The translations under genes were made by a program, and so were the position numbers. Below the pieces are notes generated by a model. It saw only the letters and a program-made list of their open reading frames with translations. It did not search any database and was not told where the DNA came from. A stretch of DNA of 62,418 nt from CAYJPA01 sp964371945 (lineage in GTDB: Bacteria > Chloroflexota > Chloroflexia > Thermomicrobiales > UBA6265). The stretch's first letter is position 1. Each line of letters begins with the position of its first letter. Location: contig CAYJPA010000024.1 of assembly GCA_964371945.1 (NCBI GenBank), forward strand, positions 1-62,418, read 5' to 3'. This document shows, one piece after another, positions 18,152-26,680 of the stretch.

Positions 18152-19459
18152 ATGAGATCTCTCATCTCCTGGTTCGCGCTCATCACAATGTTCAATTTCG
18201 CCGTCGTCGGTTTCTCCACTGGGTTTTCGAATCGTTCACTCTTCGTGGCGGCGGGTTCGGCGCTGCTCGTCATACTGCTCTGGTGGCTGGGCGTCGCCGC
18301 TCACGAGCTCGGCCATGCCGCGTGCGCACGCGCGCTGGGCTCAACCATTTACAAGATCGGAATCGGTCCCATCGCGTTCGAATGGCGCGACAGAACGATG
18401 AGCGCTCGCAAAAATCAAAGCCTGCCCGGCTACGCGGGGTTTGTTCTCCTGGCCAAAAATGACTTTTCAAACCCGAAGTGGAAGCGATCATTCTTCTGGT
18501 TCTTCTTGGCCGGCCCGGTCGCCGAGGCGCTGTTCGCGCTCGTCATTTTGGCGAGCGTGGGGTCGCTGGCGTGGATGAAGACGACGCTGACCGTCGTGGC
18601 GAGCTGCCATCTCCTCAGGGCGTTCGTTTGTCTGATTCCGGTTCGCGGCAGCCTCGCGAGCAGCGACGGATCGAAGATGCGGATGCTCATCGGCAATGGT
18701 GACTCCGCCGAGGTCCTCAAGCAGTCGTTTCGATGGGCTGAAGAGCTCTTCAGCGTCGAACCGCCGGGAAACTGGCCAGCGGATGTCATTGCAGCTCAAG
18801 AGCAGGCACTGTTCAGGCGGGATGGGTTGCTGAATTCAGACGAGCTCAACCTGGCAATTCAAGCCGGCTACTACCTCTATCTTCACTATTCGGATCGGCA
18901 TGAATGGTCCGAAGCGAATCATGTCTTGACACGAGCAGTCGAACTTCCCCGCACGGACAAAGCCACGAAGGCCGAGGGTCGATTCGATCTCGTCGACCTT
19001 ATGTCGGCGATCCATTTGTCGCTTCGCGGCAACAACGGTCTCGCGGCCCAAATGGCGCTCGATCGAATCGGGACCAGGTCAACCATTCGAAAAAACTCAC
19101 TCGCGATGGGCGCGACAGCCTGCGTCAACCTCGTACGGAACAGGCATCAGAACGCGTTTCGGCTCGCGAGCCAGGCAAAGCTCATGCTCGAGCGCGCGGG
19201 TACAGACCTTGGCGCGGATGCGCTCGAGGCGTCCTGGTGGAACGAAGTGATCGAGACCGCGCAGCAATCGCTGCCGTCCCCGAGTCATCATCCGCTTTCA
19301 GTACCGAAACTCACCGCACCCCAACCACAACTTCTGATGACGGTTTTCGAGCGAGATCCTTCGGTGAGCACCTTTTCGTGGGATCCAGGTGTGGCATCCG
19401 ATGTTCGCACGGCCTGGATTTTGCGCCGCTCCATCAGCGACTTCGATTTCAAGGTGTAA
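18152..19459 (+). CDS. M50-type membrane metalloprotease-like protein with long soluble tail
   Basis: About 435 residues. HELGH within VAAHELGHAACARALG gives the zinc-binding HExxH in a membrane helix. A second conserved block (CLIPVRGSLASSDGSKM) resembles the NPDG-type motif of site-2 proteases. The N-terminal 200 residues hold about four to five helices. The remaining 230 residues are soluble and helical, possibly TPR-like, which is unusual for the family. ATG 18152 is preceded by CAGGGC; a TTG at 18071 would add 27 residues without an RBS. Substrate and signalling partner unknown. Confidence 0.7.
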   Translation: MRSLISWFALITMFNFAVVGFSTGFSNRSLFVAAGSALLVILLWWLGVAAHELGHAACARALGSTIYKIGIGPIAFEWRDRTMSARKNQSLPGYAGFVLLAKNDFSNPKWKRSFFWFFLAGPVAEALFALVILASVGSLAWMKTTLTVVASCHLLRAFVCLIPVRGSLASSDGSKMRMLIGNGDSAEVLKQSFRWAEELFSVEPPGNWPADVIAAQEQALFRRDGLLNSDELNLAIQAGYYLYLHYSDRHEWSEANHVLTRAVELPRTDKATKAEGRFDLVDLMSAIHLSLRGNNGLAAQMALDRIGTRSTIRKNSLAMGATACVNLVRNRHQNAFRLASQAKLMLERAGTDLGADALEASWWNEVIETAQQSLPSPSHHPLSVPKLTAPQPQLLMTVFERDPSVSTFSWDPGVASDVRTAWILRRSISDFDFKV

Positions 19460-20300
19460 ATCGGTAAACGCCGATGTCCGCGACCGGCTCATATCCGATC
19501 TCCTGATAGATGTGATTCGATGTGGGGTTATCGAGATCGGCAAAAAGTACACAGAACTTCCGACCCTCTTCGATCAACCGTTTGCTAAGCGCCGCTGTCG
19601 CCGCTGAGCCATATCCTCGCCTCCGGAACTCCCGCGGCGTGTAGACCGGGCCGATCCGGATTCCGTCCGGGGTTGGTCCAGAGTAACCGACCATGCATAC
19701 CGGCCGGCCGTCCTCCCAAAAAGCGAATCCGCTTTGTCCGCTGCTCAGGCGAGTATCGACTCCTCGCTCAGCCTGTTCAGGGACTGCCCGGTCGCCAAAC
19801 GCTTCAGCGACGAATGCCTGACTCCATCGAATGAGAAGCTCACGGTCGTCCATTGATGCTCTGCGCAACGTACCCGGCACGCCATCGACCAGCTTCACGT
19901 TCTCGATCTTGTAAATCCGCTCCGGCATCGATAGCCTGGTCGATTGCCCGGTTCGCCGGCTCCACTCCGCCGCAAAGAGCGCGCCGATATCGATCGGAGC
20001 CATGACCCCGGCCACATCTTGCTCCATGTAGTGTCCGACCAGCAGCGTGACAGCGGCCAGGTTATCCATCCGGGAAAGAACTGGATCGTACGGCGGAGTG
20101 CGAACAGTTGCGGCCACGGGCGTGCCTCCGTCCTCGACCGTGGCGAACGTAACAGGTCCGTCCCATCGCCTCACGTTCTCAATCGCCTGCGCGACTATTC
20201 CGATCAGCAGGCAGTTCTCCGCTTCGTGTTGCAGCAGAAATGTCATCGCCCGTTCGGCGAATGACCCCGGAGTTTCGAACAGGCTGAGCGCAAGTGTCAT
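19449..20300 (-). CDS. GNAT-family acetyltransferase
   Basis: 283 residues. The acetyl-CoA binding motif is in VYTPREFRRRGYGSAATAALSK, followed by LFADLDNPTSNHIYQEIGYEP, a classic GNAT motif A/B. The N-terminal 130 residues look like a degenerate second GNAT-like half, as in FR47-type or PF12746-type proteins. The start at 20300 lies 8 nt after the stop of the peroxidase-like gene, so they form a two-gene operon. The 3' end overlaps the end of the convergent M50 gene by 11 nt. Confidence 0.82.
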   Translation of the reverse strand: MTLALSLFETPGSFAERAMTFLLQHEAENCLLIGIVAQAIENVRRWDGPVTFATVEDGGTPVAATVRTPPYDPVLSRMDNLAAVTLLVGHYMEQDVAGVMAPIDIGALFAAEWSRRTGQSTRLSMPERIYKIENVKLVDGVPGTLRRASMDDRELLIRWSQAFVAEAFGDRAVPEQAERGVDTRLSSGQSGFAFWEDGRPVCMVGYSGPTPDGIRIGPVYTPREFRRRGYGSAATAALSKRLIEEGRKFCVLFADLDNPTSNHIYQEIGYEPVADIGVYRFTP

Positions 20301-20307
20301 AACTCGA

Positions 20308-20844
20308 TCACGACGGATTGGCAGCCGAAACGATCGCCGCCACAGCGCCGTCATAGTCCGGTTCGGCTCCCTGGTCTCGAACGTACTCCACGTATTGAAT
20401 TCTTCCCGCGCCATCGAGCACGAAGATCGCTCGCTGCAGTAACCGCCATTCCTTTAACAAGAGGCCGTAATCGGTCGCAAATTGCTCATTTTTGTGCGCC
20501 GAGATGGCGGGATGAATTGAATTTTCAGCGTTTTGCCAGCGTACCTGAGCGTATGGAAGATCCATGCTGATCGTGTGGAGCACGACCCCGCTTGGCAGGT
20601 CGACTCGCGGTCGATCCCACTCCTGGGTCTGGATATGGCACGCCGACGTGTCGAGCGATGGCGCCACGCTCAACACCCGTACACTGCCCGCGGAATCCGC
20701 GAGCCGGACGGTCGTCAGTTGCCGCGATGTGGGATCAAGATGGTCAAGTGTGAAGTCGGGAGCGGTGTCTCCGGGTCGGAGTTTGGCGCCGATGACGGTC
20801 AATTCGTCGTCGAGCTCATAGGCTTCGCTTGTTCGTTCGATCAT
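20308..20844 (-). CDS. Tpx-like peroxiredoxin lacking the resolving cysteine
   Basis: 178 residues of thioredoxin fold, atypical 2-Cys Tpx type. GAKLRPGDTAPDFTL opens the domain and PSLDTSACHIQT carries the peroxidatic Cys69 with the conserved TxxC threonine. The resolving-cysteine block, usually DLPFAQxRFC, reads DLPYAQVRWQNAE, so that cysteine is replaced by glutamine. The enzyme would need an external thiol. First gene of an operon with the GNAT gene. Confidence 0.82.
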   Translation of the reverse strand: MIERTSEAYELDDELTVIGAKLRPGDTAPDFTLDHLDPTSRQLTTVRLADSAGSVRVLSVAPSLDTSACHIQTQEWDRPRVDLPSGVVLHTISMDLPYAQVRWQNAENSIHPAISAHKNEQFATDYGLLLKEWRLLQRAIFVLDGAGRIQYVEYVRDQGAEPDYDGAVAAIVSAANPS

Positions 20845-20972
20845 CGGAACGTCCTTCGCAACGCGATTGGAAGATGGCGCGACTTCGGCGCAACGAGTAT
20901 CGTCCAGCCAACGGCAATTCGTACGCTACGTCTGGGACCCGGAGCTCCGCTCAGCCTCGGAGCGCACAACTG

Positions 20973-21641
20973 ATGACGCAAACACGGTGGACCCAGGTCG
21001 ACGACTATTTTAGTCAGCTATTTGCGCCACCGGATCAAGCATTGGACGACACGCTTGCTGCGTGCACCGCGGCGGGACTGCCTCCACAAAACGTCGCTCC
21101 CAACCAGGGCAAGCTCCTTTGGATGCTTGCTCGCCTGCTAGGCGCCAAATCCATCTTGGAAATTGGCACGCTCCGCGGTTATAGCACCATCTGGTTGGCG
21201 CGCGGATTACCGCCAGGAGGAGTGCTTTTCACCCTCGAGTCAAATCCACATCATGCAAAGGTCGCCGGCGAGAATATAGCGCGAGCTGGACTTTCGCACA
21301 TTGTTGAGATCCTCGTCGGCCCCGCTCTCGAATCGTTGCCGCGGCTCGCGGAAGATGACCGCGGGCGATTCGATCCGGTCTTCATCGATGCCGGCAAACC
21401 GAGTAATCCCGAGTACTTCACCTGGGCACTGAAATTGACACGGCCGGGCAGTGTAATCATTGCCGATAACGTGGTTCGCAATGGCAGGGTGATCGACGTG
21501 GATAGCTCTGACCCGAGCATCAAGGGAATCCGCCAGCTCAACGAGATGGTCGCCAACGAACCGCGCGTCTCCGCAACCGCGATTCAAACAGTTGGCGCCA
21601 AGGGACACGACGGATTCGCGATCGTGCTTGTTACCGCATAA
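20973..21641 (+). CDS. Class I SAM-dependent O-methyltransferase (COMT/CCoAOMT-like)
   Basis: 222 residues. Motif I ILEIGTLRGYSTIWLAR, acidic ribose-binding glutamate in LFTLESNPHHAKVA, metal/catalytic block FDPVFIDAGKPSNPEY and IIADNVVRNGRV match the Mg-dependent catechol/caffeoyl-CoA O-methyltransferase family. Start ATG at 20973 has CGGAG about 10 nt upstream; the longer frame from 20829 overlaps the divergent Tpx-like gene. Substrate presumably a catechol-like phenol. Confidence 0.9.
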   Translation: MTQTRWTQVDDYFSQLFAPPDQALDDTLAACTAAGLPPQNVAPNQGKLLWMLARLLGAKSILEIGTLRGYSTIWLARGLPPGGVLFTLESNPHHAKVAGENIARAGLSHIVEILVGPALESLPRLAEDDRGRFDPVFIDAGKPSNPEYFTWALKLTRPGSVIIADNVVRNGRVIDVDSSDPSIKGIRQLNEMVANEPRVSATAIQTVGAKGHDGFAIVLVTA

Positions 21642-22033
21642 GTAGCTGTTGTCACACCAAAACATCACCGTTTTGGCGACAGGCTAAGCATTCCACCGTC
21701 GGTTTTTCTGAAAATGTACTGCAAGAGCGACACTCCTGCACCGGTGTGTGTCGAATTGACAATCGGAGGTGCCGGATTATGTATCCATTTGGACCCCTCT
21801 TTAATCTCGGCAGTCGCTACTATTGAGTTAAGCCATTCAGGCCGAGATGCCAGCCACGTCACGGTCGATCCCCTTCCCTCGAGTGGTCCTGCGATACGCC
21901 CGGCACACAATCGCCGGGCGTCGACGCGTCCGGACCTCGTCATCCTGCTCGAACTTCTCAGTAATAGCGCTCCCAGCCACTACAATTGAATCAACGGCGG
22001 GCGGCATTCGATCCGGTGTCCAGGAGTTACGTC
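21642..22033. other. Intergenic leader with promoter-like site and hairpin
   Basis: No gene of normal size. It contains a promoter-like pair (TTGACA at 21756-21761, TATGTA at 21778-21783, spacing 16), a 15-codon frame at 21779-21826 behind GGAGG, and a 9-bp stem (ACGCCCGGC 21896-21904 with its complement 21913-21921). These would place a structured leader of about 240 nt before the next gene. Confidence 0.4.
21756..21783 (+). promoter_or_regulatory. Candidate promoter of the CBS-domain protease gene
   Basis: Perfect TTGACA -35 and TATGTA -10 with 16-bp spacing, pointing to the M50/CBS gene that begins 250 nt downstream. Confidence 0.4.
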
Positions 22034-23194
22034 ATGAGTTGGTCAATTGGGATCGTCCGGATCAAGGGAATTCAGCTTCGCGTTCATGTCACGTTTGCGC
22101 TGATTCTCATATGGGGAGCTTATTACTGGAGTAGCGTCGCGGATGATGGCGCACGTGGAGCGCTCTTCGGAGTAGCTGCAACGTTGTTGCTCTTCGCCTG
22201 CGTGACGTTGCATGAGCTGGGCCACAGCGTTCAGGCGATCGGCTACGGAATCCCGGTTGAGGACATCACGCTCTATCCAATTGGCGGCGTTGCCCGTCTG
22301 CGCGAAATCCCGGATGACCCGGTAAAGGAATTCCGCATCGCGATCGCTGGCCCACTCGTCAACGTGGCGATTGTCGTCGTATTGGCGCTGACCGGGTGGA
22401 TCGCGGGAGAAACTGTGTTTCAATGGCCGGGCGATCTCTTCGACGATTTGCGTAATCCGAGCTGGCACCTACTCCTGCCATATCTCGTTTTCTCCAACAT
22501 ATTGCTGGCCCTGTTCAACCTACTGCCGGCGTTTCCGATGGACGGCGGGCGAATTCTGCGCTCACTGCTCGCCATGCGCATGGATCGCGCCCGCGCCACG
22601 GCGATCGCGGCGACGATCGGACAGGGCATGGCGCTGCTATTCGGTCTTTATGGTTTTTCAACGGGGCAATACTTCCTGATCCTCATCGCGATCTTCGTCT
22701 GGATGGGTGCAGGAGAAGAAGGCAGGCAAACGAGTCTGCGCCAGTTACTCGGAACAACCAAAGTCAACGATGCGATGATTCGTCAACCCTGGTCGCTGTC
22801 ACCTGAGTTCCCACTTCGACGTGCTGTCGAGTTGACGTTGACGACGGCGCAATCCGATTTTCCGGTGGTCGATTCGTCAGGAACCGTTGTGGGTCTACTT
22901 ACCTTGACCGATCTGCTTCATGCCCTGACCGGCAATCCGAATCAATCGGTTGAAGACGTGATGCGCAGGGAGTTCCCGAATGCCGAGCCTTTTGAAGCGG
23001 TCGCCGCCGCTCAGGAGCGGTTGGCGATGAGCGGCGTTCGCGCGATGCCAGTGCTGGATGCGAGCGGCCGGCTTGCGGGACTGCTCACATCCACCGATAT
23101 CGGGGAGCTGCTCAGCGTGCTTGCCGCTCAGGGTTCGGGACCCGCCGAAGGTCAAAGGAGAGGCGCTTCAGCCGCACCGACGACGACTGCCTAA
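22034..23194 (+). CDS. Site-2 protease family (M50) with paired CBS domains
   Basis: 386 residues. HELGH in VTLHELGHSVQAIGYG is the zinc site, and LFNLLPAFPMDGGRILRSLLA supplies the third ligand motif (NxxPxxPxDG). Six hydrophobic segments precede a C-terminal pair of CBS domains (about 245-360; DFPVVDSSGTVVGLLTLTD and MPVLDASGRLAGLLTSTD). This is the common group III S2P architecture, in which CBS domains sense adenine nucleotides and gate proteolysis. CAGGAG lies 7 nt before the ATG. Confidence 0.93.
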   Translation: MSWSIGIVRIKGIQLRVHVTFALILIWGAYYWSSVADDGARGALFGVAATLLLFACVTLHELGHSVQAIGYGIPVEDITLYPIGGVARLREIPDDPVKEFRIAIAGPLVNVAIVVVLALTGWIAGETVFQWPGDLFDDLRNPSWHLLLPYLVFSNILLALFNLLPAFPMDGGRILRSLLAMRMDRARATAIAATIGQGMALLFGLYGFSTGQYFLILIAIFVWMGAGEEGRQTSLRQLLGTTKVNDAMIRQPWSLSPEFPLRRAVELTLTTAQSDFPVVDSSGTVVGLLTLTDLLHALTGNPNQSVEDVMRREFPNAEPFEAVAAAQERLAMSGVRAMPVLDASGRLAGLLTSTDIGELLSVLAAQGSGPAEGQRRGASAAPTTTA

Positions 23195-23219
23195 CCCTGC
23201 GATCAGCCTTGACAGCCAG

Positions 23220-24206
23220 CTAGGCTTCGCCGTTGATCGATAAGCTGACGAACGTACCGGTCGTTGGGTCGTAAATGGCATGGAAGAAACAGTCGCCACC
23301 GTCCATGACAAAGACCGGTTCGGCGGCCCAGTCGTCGCTCCCCGGAGTGCAGAATGCGTTAACCATGAGATATGCTTTCCCGTCCCACACATATCCGGCG
23401 TAGTGGCGACGGTATTCGCCAACACGAACGGAAAGGTCCGGCACTGCATTTGGATCCGCATCGAGCGCATCGATCAACTTGCGCTCCAACTCCGCAACTT
23501 GTTCCGGAGTCGGATACCACGCGCCTTGAACGAGCTCCCCGGTTAACCCTCGGATGTACGATTCCACTTCACTTACCGGCACGATCGCGCCAACGTAACC
23601 AGAACCCTCCACGATCTCCCACGATCCCATTGTTGGCTCGAGGATGACGGGCTGCCAATCGTCGATCAGTAAACGGTCTTCGCCGACAACAAAGGTGATG
23701 ACGCTGACCAGTTCCGGACTCTCCATTTCTCCCTGATCGAGCACGACGAGTGCCGAGACTCGCCCATCCGCGAGGTCCGTGACGTCGCGCACCTCGCGCA
23801 GCGTCAACCATTCGTCCTCCCCCATTGGCTCAGGCGCGCGCTGAAGTTCTACAACATCGTGAATGCTCAGCTCGGCGGCAAACCGGCGAAGAAAATCGTC
23901 GCTCAGCATGCTCAGGAATCCGAGGTAGTCCCCGGCGTTGGCACAAGCGACGATCAGTTCGGCGGCTTCAGACACTCGCCTGATCGTCGATTCATCCGCG
24001 GGTGTCCCTGAGACTGGGACATAAACAATCGCATCCGGAATTGGCGTGAGCGAGTCTCCCGATCCAGCGGTTTCGACGATCGCCGCGGGAGTTCGGTGCT
24101 CAGTTGGGCAACCGCCGGCGACGGGCGTTCCATCGTGGGCTACGGCAATTACAGAGCTCATCGATATGCTCAGCACAGACACTACCAACACAACGATCCG
24201 GTTCAT
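23220..24206 (-). CDS. Secreted protein of unknown function, 328 aa
   Basis: Begins with a signal peptide (MNRIVVLVVSVLSISMSSVIAVAHDG) and continues as an acidic soluble protein. A SnoaL/NTF2-like helical segment may lie at about 75-200 (AAELIVACANAGDYLGFLSMLSDDFLRRF). The C-terminal 130 residues contain YRRHYAGYVWDGKAYLMVNAFC and end VMDGGDCFFHAIYDPTTG, resembling conserved exported proteins of Chloroflexi. ATG at 24206 has GGAG 6 nt upstream; ATG 24218 is possible. It converges on the protease gene with only 25 nt between. Confidence 0.7.
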   Translation of the reverse strand: MNRIVVLVVSVLSISMSSVIAVAHDGTPVAGGCPTEHRTPAAIVETAGSGDSLTPIPDAIVYVPVSGTPADESTIRRVSEAAELIVACANAGDYLGFLSMLSDDFLRRFAAELSIHDVVELQRAPEPMGEDEWLTLREVRDVTDLADGRVSALVVLDQGEMESPELVSVITFVVGEDRLLIDDWQPVILEPTMGSWEIVEGSGYVGAIVPVSEVESYIRGLTGELVQGAWYPTPEQVAELERKLIDALDADPNAVPDLSVRVGEYRRHYAGYVWDGKAYLMVNAFCTPGSDDWAAEPVFVMDGGDCFFHAIYDPTTGTFVSLSINGEA

Positions 24207-24218
24207 CTCAAACTCCAT

Positions 24219-24837
24219 CAGGCTTCTTTCCGATCGCCGGCTCGCATTCTAGCGGTCGCAATGAATACGCCACCGATTCCGAATTTGTTCACTTGTTCAG
24301 CGCCGGCATCAACCAGCAAGTCCGAAATACGTGACCAAAGAACAGCCGGTACGTGATCTCACCGATGATTCAGCACAGCGTCGGTTGCAGGATGGTTCCA
24401 GGAACAGAGACGCGAATGAATCGCTAAGTCGTGAAAGGATAGTGAACATGAGCGACACAAATAATCGAGCGAATGGCGTCATCGGATGTGGGAACGCATC
24501 GGATCGAGACGAACTCATCGTTCTCTAGATTGCATAAGCGGGCAGTGACGGTTCGATCCCAGCCGGCACGTTTCCTCAACAGACACCCTCCTTTTTTACT
24601 CTCCCCTCTTTCCGCTCGCGTTCTTGGGACGACGCGAGCACGCCGGGGCGGTTCAGCCAGCCGCCCCGTGCCCGCCACCATCAGCCTGGTGGCCGGGTTG
24701 GAGCGCCGTCATCGAGGAGTCGGGGCCTCGGTGGCGACGTTCCAACCCGGCCAGTTTGCATGTTCAAAACAGCTCGACTCGTTGCCAGTACAATTTTTCA
24801 GTACGTTGCTTGGCGCCAACCGTGATGGGAGTTGTAC
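24219..24837. other. Gene-free stretch with several stable inverted repeats
   Basis: No credible coding frame. The first half should hold the promoter of the minus-strand secreted protein. The second half (24614-24753) carries a chain of hairpins described separately. A tRNA-like TTCGATC at about 24551 lacks matching stems. Confidence 0.5.
24614..24753 (+). ncRNA. Candidate structured leader RNA with alternative pairings
   Basis: Read on the plus strand: stem GCTCGCG/CGCGAGC (24614-24620, 24633-24639); stem GGGGCGG/CCGCCCC (24645-24651, 24661-24667); stem CCACCA/TGGTGG (24675-24680, 24687-24692); and a long stem of 13 perfect pairs plus about five more (24690-24708 with 24735-24753). The third and fourth share bases 24690-24692 and exclude one another, as in attenuators and riboswitches. 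No known class was recognised. The aldo/keto reductase start lies 85 nt downstream. Direction is inferred. Confidence 0.35.
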
Positions 24838-25779
24838 ATGGCTAGTTCAGGATCCGTTCCTCGCCGGCCCTTTGGTCGCACTGGTGAGGATGTGAGCTTG
24901 CTCGGTCTCGGCGGGGCACATATCGGTCTCACCTCGGTTACCGAGGACGATAGTCTCCGGATCATGCATGCCGCCTTTGAAGCGGGTGTCACCTTTCTCG
25001 ACAATGCATGGGAGTACAACGCCGGCATCTCTGAGGTGCGAATGGGCAAAGCGATCAAATCATGGCGCAATCGCGACGAGCTATTCGTGATGACCAAGGA
25101 CTGCGCGCATGATCGCAAAGCTCCGAATTCGATGGTCAAATTGGAGCAGAGTCTTCGCCGCCTGCAGGTCGATGTGCTCGATCTCTGGCAGATTCACGAA
25201 GTGGCCTGGGACGACGACCCCGATTGGATTTTTGCGCCCGGCGGCTCGGCTGAAGCGATGCTCAAAGCCAAGGAGCAGGGCAAGGTCCGTTACATCGGAT
25301 TCACCGGCCACAAATCACCCGCCATTCACAAGCGAATGCTCTCTCAGGGTTTCCCGTGGGATGCCGTGCAGATGCCGCTGAATCTCCTTGACGCCCACTA
25401 CGAGAGCTTCGAGCGTGAGATCGTTCCGATCTGCCAGGAACAAGGCATTGCGATCGTCGGCATGAAGTCGTTTGCGGATGGTCACATTTTCAAAAGCGGC
25501 GCCAATGTCACGCCGGCCGAGGCGCTATGGTACGCGATGGACTTGCCAATCGCGACGATGATTAGCGGAATGGATACGATGGCGATCCTGGAGCAGAACC
25601 TCGAGATCGCTCGTAACTTCAGCCCGTTATCCAAAGCGGAGAAGAGCGCGCTGCTCGCACGGACCGCGGAAGCCGCAAAGTCTGGAGAGCATGAGCCATT
25701 CAAGACAAAAAAGGACTACGAGGCTAACGAGGGGCGGGTTGCGCACAGCTACCCCCTAATTGGCGCGACGTCGGACTGA
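24838..25779 (+). CDS. Aldo/keto reductase
   Basis: 313 residues, (beta/alpha)8 barrel. The AKR catalytic tetrad is readable: Asp and Tyr in FLDNAWEYN, Lys in VMTKDC, His in WQIHEV. PFGRTGEDVSLLGLGG is the N-terminal family signature and the C-terminal part keeps the cofactor phosphate region (ISGMDTMAILEQNLE). NADPH is the usual cofactor. The ATG at 24838 has GGGAG with 6-nt spacing. Substrate unknown. It is preceded by the structured leader candidate and is apparently monocistronic. Confidence 0.9.
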   Translation: MASSGSVPRRPFGRTGEDVSLLGLGGAHIGLTSVTEDDSLRIMHAAFEAGVTFLDNAWEYNAGISEVRMGKAIKSWRNRDELFVMTKDCAHDRKAPNSMVKLEQSLRRLQVDVLDLWQIHEVAWDDDPDWIFAPGGSAEAMLKAKEQGKVRYIGFTGHKSPAIHKRMLSQGFPWDAVQMPLNLLDAHYESFEREIVPICQEQGIAIVGMKSFADGHIFKSGANVTPAEALWYAMDLPIATMISGMDTMAILEQNLEIARNFSPLSKAEKSALLARTAEAAKSGEHEPFKTKKDYEANEGRVAHSYPLIGATSD

Positions 25780-25882
25780 GCGCTGGCGCAAGAACGAAGA
25801 TGAGAAGCGAATGACCGGGGAGCTTGTCACTCACCAGTGGCTCGCGTTGAGTCCGCTCGAGCGCAGGAAGCACCGATTGAGG

Positions 25883-26680
25883 TCAAGCGGCAGTCATGAC
25901 CCACAGATAATTCGAGGACGTGGCCGAAAACGGATTGCGATCATACGAACCGTACTCGGCGACTGGGACAAACCCGCTCGAAAGAAAGAGATGGCGCAGT
26001 TCACTGGGGAAGAATCGATGCTTTGACGTTTCATCGACGAGAGATTGGTGGCGTCCGTCCGAGTAATAGATCTCCAGGCTCCGTGTCGTGTTTTCGGTTT
26101 GCGTGCCGGCGTCATAACTGGACGTCTTGGAAAACGAGGTAAACCGCGCGACGCCCGGGGCCGGTCCGAACAGATCTAGCTCCTGGCGAACGACCGGAGC
26201 TACCCCGCGCTTCGCATCCGCGAGGCGCGAAAGGCACGGCACCCTGAGATCGACCGCCAAGATCCCTCCGAGAAGCAGATGCCGCCGAATTGATTGAAGA
26301 CAGCTTCGCTGTTCTTCGATTTCTAGGACTGATTCCAGACCGTTCGCGGGAAAGACGATCAGGTCGAACTTGTCACGAAGCGAGAAGACTGTCACAGCTC
26401 CTTGAAGGAAACGAAGCGCTGACGCGGTCGCCGGGTAGCTCGACAGTTGCCGCGCGCGTGCGCGATCCAGCATCACAGCGGAGTGTTCGATACCCAGAAG
26501 CTGGAAGTCCGAACGAAGCGAGAGTCCCGTCGTCACAAGCGGAAACGAAATGCGCCCAGTGTGGCACCCGAGCTCCAGAACGCGCCTCGGACGAAGCTCC
26601 TCCAGGAGTCCCGTCCAGTACGCGAGATCTTCGACTATGTGTCCAGCGGCCAGATCGTGGATCCAGGCCTCATCCGACAT
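25883..26680 (-). CDS. SAM-dependent methyltransferase
   Basis: About 265 residues. Motif I VLELGCHTGRISFPL binds SAM, LLGIEHSAVMLDRAR gives the acidic loop, FDLIVFPANGLESVL is motif II and HLLLGGILAVDLR motif III: a Rossmann class I methyltransferase. The start at 26680 overlaps the end of the DUF2156 gene by 11 nt, so the two are translationally coupled; 26689 and 26707 are alternative starts. Substrate unknown. Confidence 0.85.
   Translation of the reverse strand: MSDEAWIHDLAAGHIVEDLAYWTGLLEELRPRRVLELGCHTGRISFPLVTTGLSLRSDFQLLGIEHSAVMLDRARARQLSSYPATASALRFLQGAVTVFSLRDKFDLIVFPANGLESVLEIEEQRSCLQSIRRHLLLGGILAVDLRVPCLSRLADAKRGVAPVVRQELDLFGPAPGVARFTSFSKTSSYDAGTQTENTTRSLEIYYSDGRHQSLVDETSKHRFFPSELRHLFLSSGFVPVAEYGSYDRNPFSATSSNYLWVMTAA

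Noticed and set aside
24540..24570. tRNA-like TTCGATC segment
   Set aside because: The five bases on each side do not pair, and no acceptor or anticodon stem can be placed around it.
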